9,398 nucleotides of DNA, taken from Chloroflexota bacterium. GTDB lineage: Bacteria > Chloroflexota > Anaerolineae > Anaerolineales > UBA11858. This document shows, one piece after another, positions 5,554-9,398 of this stretch (its first letter is position 1; the number at the start of each line of letters is the position of its first letter). The stretch lies in assembly GCA_030666985.1 (NCBI GenBank), contig DAOUWT010000084.1, positions 1 through 9,398 on the forward strand, given 5' to 3'. A program made the position numbers and the translations under genes. Below the pieces are notes generated by a model. The model was given only the letters and a program-made list of their open reading frames with translations, ran no database searches and had not been told where the DNA came from.

Positions 5554-7311
5554 ATGCCCCAATCTCCCCACTCTCCAATACCTAATACCCAATACCCAAT
5601 ACCTAATCCCACCCCCTCCCGCCCCCGCTGGCTCTACATCTTCGCCATCCTCGTCATGGTCGTCGCCACCATTCCTTACATCATGGGATTCGCCGCTCAG
5701 GGCACGGAGTGGCGCTTCACCGGCTTCGTCTTCGGCGTTGAGGATGGGAATTCCTACATCGCCAAAATGCTGGGCGGCGCGGCCGGGAAGTGGTTGTTCC
5801 GCACCCCGTATAGCGCAGTTCCGCAACGCAGCGTGATCATCTATTTGCCTTACCTCCTCCTCGGCAAGCTCACCGCCCCCCCCGCGCAGCATGCCCAACT
5901 GGTGGTATTATTCCACCTCTTCCGCTTTGGAGCCGGGATATTGGCCATCCTCGCCAGTTATGACTTCATGGCCTTATTCATTGCCCGGCCCTCCCTCCGG
6001 CGTTGGGGCGTAGTGCTGGTCTCCCTGGGCGGGGGATTGGGCTGGGCACTGCTCATGTTGGGGCAAAAAGACTGGCTAGGCTGGTTGCCGCTAGAATTCT
6101 ACTCCCCCGAGAGCTTCGGTTTCTTGGCCCTCTACGGCCTCCCGCACTTAGCCATAAGCCGCGCCCTGCTCTTATGGGGTTTACGGGCCTACTTGCTTGG
6201 AGTCACCTCACGCACCACGCACCACGCCTCACGTTTCACGCCTCACGTTTCACGTTTCACGCTTCACGTTCCACACAACCCTCGGAGGTCTTTGCTGGCA
6301 GGGGTTTACTGGCTCATAATGGGATTTTTCCAGCCTTTGGCCGTGGTTGTGGGATGGGGAGTGCTGGGAGCGCATCTCTTGGTGCTAGGTTTTTTCAGGG
6401 TTGTCGCATATTTAAATAAGACTTCAGAAAAACTTACTCCGGGGGAACTGGCGTTCCCCCTCGAGCGTGGTAACCGGAAATCTTGGAAACTCTTCTTTCA
6501 ACAAGCCGTGGTCATCGGGCTGATTTCTTCCCCCATTGTCGTCTATACCGCTGTGGCTTTTAACATAGACCCCGTCCTAAGCTCTTGGGCAGCCCAAAAC
6601 CTGATCACCTCTCCGCCTTTTCCGCATTATTTGCTGGCCTACGGGGTGTTGCTGCCTTTTGCCGCCCTTAGCATCTGGCGGATAGCTCGTGCTGGAGAAA
6701 GACAGGCCTGGCTGCCCGCTGCCTGGGTGTGTGCTTTGCCAATTTTCGTCTACGCCCCTTATAATTTACAGCGCCGCTTGGCGGAGGGAGTATGGATTGC
6801 CCTGGTAGTCTTAGCTCTCAAAGCTTTGGAAAATTTACCAGAAAAGAAGCGCTTTCGCTGGTCTTTGCTTTGGACGCTAACCCTGCCCTCAACCTTGATC
6901 CTTCTTGCCGGCGGGACAATGGCCGCCCTAACGCCTGCTCAACCATTATTTCGTCCCACCGCAGAGGTAGCCGCCTTCCAGTATTTGGCCCAAAACGCGG
7001 AGGCTGACGCCGTGGTGCTCGCCTCCCGCCAGACGGGCAACCCCCTCCCCGCCTGGGCGCCGCTGCAAGTCGTGGTGGGCCACGGCCCAGAGACTATCCA
7101 CGCCGAAGAGATCCTCCCCCGCGTCCGAGCCTTCTACCAGGTAGACACCTCCCCCGATGAGCGCCAGGCTCTATTGGACGAATACCAAGTAGACTACATC
7201 TTCTATGGCCCCGCCGAGCGTGACTTGGGCGATTGGGACCCCGCTCGAGCCGAATACCTCACTCCCGTTTACCAGGATGGAGACTACGCAATCTTTGTTG
7301 TTGACGACTGA
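5554..7311 (+). CDS. Multi-pass membrane protein, putative GT-C-like glycosyltransferase (paralog)
   Basis: A 585-residue paralog of the protein at 1073-2635, with the same order of parts: N-terminal membrane helix (about 26-45), acidic loop motif EDGNSYIAKM (63-72), about ten hydrophobic segments to residue 458, and a soluble C-terminal domain. Shared blocks are IDPVLSSWAAQNL (338-350), NLQRR (404-408), VVVGHGPETIHAE (506-518) against VIYGHPYETVNAE, and VDYIFYGPAERD (546-557). The first 24 residues have no counterpart in the paralog and are encoded by heptamers, so the original start has been replaced; no Shine-Dalgarno site precedes the ATG. Residues 218-238 are a second heptamer array in a loop that is short in the paralog. 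A hairpin at 6441-6460 lies in another loop. Function is inferred as for the paralog, perhaps with a different substrate. Confidence 0.8.
   Translation: MPQSPHSPIPNTQYPIPNPTPSRPRWLYIFAILVMVVATIPYIMGFAAQGTEWRFTGFVFGVEDGNSYIAKMLGGAAGKWLFRTPYSAVPQRSVIIYLPYLLLGKLTAPPAQHAQLVVLFHLFRFGAGILAILASYDFMALFIARPSLRRWGVVLVSLGGGLGWALLMLGQKDWLGWLPLEFYSPESFGFLALYGLPHLAISRALLLWGLRAYLLGVTSRTTHHASRFTPHVSRFTLHVPHNPRRSLLAGVYWLIMGFFQPLAVVVGWGVLGAHLLVLGFFRVVAYLNKTSEKLTPGELAFPLERGNRKSWKLFFQQAVVIGLISSPIVVYTAVAFNIDPVLSSWAAQNLITSPPFPHYLLAYGVLLPFAALSIWRIARAGERQAWLPAAWVCALPIFVYAPYNLQRRLAEGVWIALVVLALKALENLPEKKRFRWSLLWTLTLPSTLILLAGGTMAALTPAQPLFRPTAEVAAFQYLAQNAEADAVVLASRQTGNPLPAWAPLQVVVGHGPETIHAEEILPRVRAFYQVDTSPDERQALLDEYQVDYIFYGPAERDLGDWDPARAEYLTPVYQDGDYAIFVVDD
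5560..5610. repeat. Tandem heptamers, consensus YAATACC, coding the N-terminus
   Basis: Units such as CAATACC and TAATACC run in register from 5576 to 5610, with looser units from 5560. They encode SPIPNTQYPI, a decapeptide identical to residues 10-19 of the YfhO protein at 2632, in the same reading frame of the repeat. Confidence 0.85.
6206..6268. repeat. Nine tandem heptamers, consensus YNTCACG, in frame
   Basis: Nine seven-base units such as CCTCACG, CACCACG and TTTCACG in perfect register, 63 bases or 21 codons. They encode about residues 218-238 (TSRTTHHASRF and so on), rich in His, Arg, Ser and Thr, in a loop between two hydrophobic segments. A degenerate tenth unit may follow at 6269-6275. 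Confidence 0.9.
6441..6460. repeat. Perfect 8-bp-arm hairpin within a gene
   Basis: GGGGGAAC and GTTCCCCC are exact inverted copies around the loop TGGC. It encodes part of TPGELAFPLERG (295-306), a loop that corresponds by alignment to the loop holding the 43-bp palindrome in the paralog. It is likely a fragment of a dispersed palindromic repeat, although only one clear copy is visible here. Confidence 0.6.
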
Positions 7312-7343
7312 TTCCCTTACTTTATTATAGACGCTCTAGGCTA

Positions 7344-7440
7344 AACGCAGGGACGCGGAGAGGCAGGGACGCAGGGAAAAACATTTAAGGCGTGTCCATT
7401 ACGCCCACTCTGCGTCTTTGCGCCCCTGCGCCTCTGCGTT
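7344..7440. repeat. 97-bp imperfect palindrome, ACGCAGGGA type
   Basis: Arms 7344-7376 and 7408-7440 are complementary at 24 of 33 positions, nearly all mismatches being A/G exchanges that would allow G-U pairing on one strand. It starts 33 bases after the stop of the 5554-7311 gene and could slow transcription, but there is no U-tract typical of an intrinsic terminator. A half copy ends the gene at 2632-4947. Confidence 0.75.
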
Positions 7441-7473
7441 ACGCTTTTGTAGGACATGACTTCATTGAGTATA

Positions 7474-7639
7474 CTAGTGGTCATCGGCGAAAGTCCCTTC
7501 ATAGTTAATTCGCTCCGCAGGGATCGGCAGATCCCGCATGAAATGGTGATCACCCTCTATTAGCCAACATTAGCTCAGGATCTGCCGATCCTTCGCGAGC
7601 GTGAAAAACCCTCGACGGATTTCCGCCGCACACCACTAG
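7474..7639. repeat. 166-bp palindromic element, MITE-like
   Basis: Three pairs of arms share one centre near 7556: outer 22-base arms 7474-7495 and 7618-7639 (17 of 22 paired), CGCTC/GAGCG at 7511-7515 and 7597-7601, and perfect 14-base arms 7521-7534 and 7578-7591 (GGATCGGCAGATCC and its complement). The loop holds the 10-base palindrome GGTGATCACC (7545-7554). Nested symmetry and the lack of a coding frame suggest a small non-autonomous or REP/BIME-like element. No clear target duplication was seen. Confidence 0.6.
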
Positions 7640-7642
7640 ACT

Positions 7643-7680
7643 AGGTGCAACGCACTTTGGACTTCAAGTGCAATGCACCT
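7643..7680. repeat. 38-bp palindrome, AGGTGCAACGCACTT type
   Basis: Arms 7643-7657 (AGGTGCAACGCACTT) and 7666-7680 (AAGTGCAATGCACCT) pair at 13 of 15 positions around an eight-base loop. It directly follows the 166-bp element and directly precedes a heptamer-like array, forming a stack of different repeats. Confidence 0.75.
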
Positions 7681-7737
7681 GGTCACTCGTTACCTCATCA
7701 CCTAGTCACTAGTCCCTAATCACCTAATCACTAATTC
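7679..7737. repeat. Tandem 7-8 base units, consensus CTARTCA
   Basis: Units such as CTAGTCC, CTAATCA and CTAATTC follow one another with lengths of seven or eight bases, ending four bases before the ATG at 7742. No Shine-Dalgarno site lies in it. Many units contain TAA or TAG, in keeping with a non-coding position. With the three palindromes before it, it fills most of the gene-free 430 bases between 7311 and 7742. Confidence 0.7.
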
Positions 7738-7741
7738 CTCC

Positions 7742-9398
7742 ATGAAAAACTGCCCCCGCCCCCAAACCAATCTCCAATCTCTAATATCCAATATCCAATA
7801 CCTCCTCGCCCCCCTCATCCTCTTCGCCCCCGTCCTCTTCACAGGGAAAGCACTCTTCTGGGGAACGCCCTCATTGCAATTCATTCCCTGGTGGGATTAC
7901 GCCCTAGACACTCTCCGCGCGGGGCATTTACCGCTTTGGAACCCGTTAGTGGGCATGGGCGCACCCTTATTAGCCAATTATCAATCGGCCCTCTTTTACC
8001 CTCCCAATTGGATTTATTTGCTTTTGGGGCTTCTAGGTGGAACTCCCCTGATGGCCTGGGGGATGGCCTGGTTGGTCGCCTTGCATCTGATGTGGGCCGG
8101 CCTGGGAATGGCGGCCCTGACCCGCAAGCTGGGCCTGGGGCGCTTGTCCCAAACCGTGGCGGGGCTGGCTTTTAGTCTTTCGGGTTATCTCGTGGCCCGG
8201 GCTGGCTTTTTGAGCATCAACTCCGCCGCGGCCTGGCTGCCGTGGGTGTTGCTATTTTCGTTTGTCCTTGTAGAGCCGTATAAAACTAATGACATACAAG
8301 GCGTTGCATTTAAGATCCGTAGGGTCTGGGTATTACGAAAAACGCTTTGGAATATGATCAGATTAGGCGGTGTGATAGGCTTACAACTCTTAGCGGGACA
8401 CGCCCAAACCACATGGTACACCCTCGTTCTAGCTATGACTTGGATTACATTTTGGGCTTGGGTGAACAGCAATGCTTACGGGCTGCCCTCCCGCTTGTGG
8501 AACATTTTGCGGGGATGGGCGCGTTACGCTGGGGCCGGCCTCATCGGGCTGGGATTAGCCGCCGTGCAACTTTTCCCCACCGCCGAATACCTCCTCCAAT
8601 CGCAGCGTTCCGCCGCCGTTGATTATGAATTTGCCATGACCTACTCCTTTTGGCCCTGGCGCTTCCTCACCCTCTTGGCCCCCAACATGTTCGGCAACCC
8701 CGCCCACGGAAACTACTGGGGCTACGCCAACTACTGGGAAGACGCTGTCTACATCGGTCTCCTCCCCCTCCTCCTGGCCCTCACCGCCCTCTATACCCTC
8801 CGCAAAGGTACGCAACACGTTTCACGCATCACGTTTCACGCATCACGTTTCACGTTTCACGTTTCATTCCTCACTGTTTACTGTTTACTGATTACTGTTT
8901 TTTCCTTCCTCCTCGCCCTCGGCAAAAACACCCCCATCTTCCCCTGGCTCTATCGCCACATCCCCACCTTTGATATGTTCCAAGCCCCCACCCGCATCAC
9001 GCTCTGGGCCACGTTTGCCCTGGCCCTCTTGGCCGGATTGGGTGTGGAGCAGTGGCGCCGCCCCCAAAAACGCGCCTTGTATTGGACGCGCCTGGGAACG
9101 GCGGGAGCCTTTGCCATCTCTCTGGGCGCGGGGCTGGCCTGGTATTTTATGGACGATGTACGCCTGACATTTATCCACGCCTCGGCGCTGGCCGGTTTTT
9201 GGGCCCTGGGAACGGGTGCGCTGGCCCTAACAGCTCCCCCGCGCGGCGAAGATAGTGATGGAGTGTCATTGCGAGCGGAGCTTGCGGAGCGTGGCAATCC
9301 CCTCCACGGTCAGGGAGACTGCCACGTCACAAAAGACGCTCCTCGCAGTGACATAAATGGAGTGTCATTGCGAGCGGAGCTTGCGGAGCGTGGCAATC
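7742..9398 (+). CDS. YfhO-like membrane protein, partial (runs off window end)
   Basis: The frame from ATG 7742 stays open for 552 codons to the window end. It has the YfhO pattern in order: GHLPLWNPLVGMGAPLLANY (61-80), LFYPPNW (84-90), LAGHAQTTWYT (218-228), QLFPTAEYLLQSQRS (276-290), YWEDAVYIGLLPLLLAL (331-347) and FQAPTRITL (413-421). The expected C-terminal domain with a YPGW motif would lie beyond the window. It is the second YfhO-like protein of the locus and follows a GT-C-like gene, as the first does, but is only distantly similar to it. No ribosome binding site is seen. Repeats are read in frame at residues 9-21 (heptamers), 358-385 (heptamers) and 508 to the end (palindromic elements). 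Residues 178-202 are more AT-rich and lysine/arginine-rich than their surroundings, but no known repeat is recognised there. It is probably an envelope glycosyltransferase, unless a stop follows soon after the window. Confidence 0.8.
   Translation, partial: MKNCPRPQTNLQSLISNIQYLLAPLILFAPVLFTGKALFWGTPSLQFIPWWDYALDTLRAGHLPLWNPLVGMGAPLLANYQSALFYPPNWIYLLLGLLGGTPLMAWGMAWLVALHLMWAGLGMAALTRKLGLGRLSQTVAGLAFSLSGYLVARAGFLSINSAAAWLPWVLLFSFVLVEPYKTNDIQGVAFKIRRVWVLRKTLWNMIRLGGVIGLQLLAGHAQTTWYTLVLAMTWITFWAWVNSNAYGLPSRLWNILRGWARYAGAGLIGLGLAAVQLFPTAEYLLQSQRSAAVDYEFAMTYSFWPWRFLTLLAPNMFGNPAHGNYWGYANYWEDAVYIGLLPLLLALTALYTLRKGTQHVSRITFHASRFTFHVSFLTVYCLLITVFSFLLALGKNTPIFPWLYRHIPTFDMFQAPTRITLWATFALALLAGLGVEQWRRPQKRALYWTRLGTAGAFAISLGAGLAWYFMDDVRLTFIHASALAGFWALGTGALALTAPPRGEDSDGVSLRAELAERGNPLHGQGDCHVTKDAPRSDINGVSLRAELAERGN
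7768..7802. repeat. Five tandem heptamers, consensus YAATMTC, coding the N-terminus
   Basis: Five units in register (CAATCTC, TAATATC, CAATATC, CAATACC). They encode QSLISNIQYL, read in the same frame as SPIPNTQYPI of the genes at 2632 and 5554, giving the shared pattern S-x-I-x-N-x-Q-Y just before the first membrane helix. Confidence 0.85.
8813..8896. repeat. Twelve tandem heptamers changing from YNTCACG to GTTTACT, in frame
   Basis: Units at 8813-8861 follow YNTCACG; 8862-8875 are intermediate; 8876-8896 are GTTTACT/GATTACT. All twelve keep exact seven-base phase, 84 bases or 28 codons in total. They encode residues 358-385, first HVSRITFHASRF and then the hydrophobic FLTVYCLLITV, which merges with the following SFLLALG and looks like part of a membrane helix. 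Confidence 0.9.
9258..9398. repeat. Tandem GTCATTGCGAG-type palindromic elements, in frame
   Basis: One full element spans 9265-9352 (GTCATTGCGAGC ... TCGCAGTGAC). A second starts at 9364 and is cut by the window end. A 42-base stretch at 9258-9299 is repeated without change at 9357-9398, a period of 99 bases or 33 codons, so GVSLRAELAERGN recurs at residues 507-519 and 540-552. The first half is read in the same frame as the copy at 3366-3449 (M/V-SLRA). Confidence 0.9.

Noticed and set aside
7344..7440. Rho-independent terminator for the 5554-7311 gene
   Set aside because: It is a long imperfect palindrome with a 31-base loop and no U-tract, and a half copy exists inside a gene, so a dispersed repeat explains it better.
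9258..9398. CRISPR-like direct repeats
   Set aside because: The period of 99 with a 42-base unit and a palindromic element between the copies does not fit CRISPR repeat and spacer lengths; the same element occurs alone elsewhere, and no cas gene is near. The heptamer arrays are far too short-period.

Overview
The window looks like a piece of a moderately GC-rich bacterial chromosome, most plausibly a Chloroflexota (Anaerolineae-like) organism. That assignment is inference from gene style only: large YfhO-type membrane proteins beside GT-C-like membrane proteins, weak or absent Shine-Dalgarno sites, and a very heavy load of small dispersed repeats. There is no marker gene in the window to prove it.

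Layout. 1-220 is non-coding and holds a palindromic repeat and an octamer array. 221-922 (minus) encodes a coiled-coil protein with a C4 zinc ribbon (COG1579 type). A short divergent spacer with a heptamer array leads to 1073-2635 (plus), a multi-pass membrane protein, which overlaps by ATGA with 2632-4947, a YfhO-family membrane protein. 4948-5498 carries a recognisable promoter and a vapBC-type toxin-antitoxin pair whose PIN toxin is cut off halfway. 5554-7311 encodes a second multi-pass protein clearly paralogous to 1073-2635. 7312-7741 is a 430-base repeat island without a gene. 7742 to the window end is a second YfhO-like gene, open through the end of the window.

The four large membrane genes form two copies of one module: GT-C-like protein followed by YfhO-like protein. 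YfhO proteins are known in Firmicutes as membrane glycosyltransferases that decorate cell-envelope polymers from a lipid-linked sugar, so a role in envelope glycan or glycolipid assembly is the best guess for the whole locus. The substrate cannot be read from sequence.

The most striking property is the repeats. At least five unrelated families lie inside reading frames without breaking them: degenerate heptamer arrays (6206-6268, 8813-8896, and the N-termini of three genes), a GTCATTGCGAG-type palindrome (3366-3449, 9265-9398), a 41-bp hairpin element (2537-2577, 3208-3248), a 43-bp near-perfect palindrome (1745-1787), and a short hairpin (6441-6460). Comparison of the two paralogs shows the extra segments sit in predicted loops. 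The heptamer arrays keep a period of seven while the unit sequence changes, recalling the heptanucleotide STRR repeats of cyanobacteria and the TAACTGA arrays of Beggiatoaceae, but here several different units coexist and contribute protein termini, and one array appears to help form a membrane segment.
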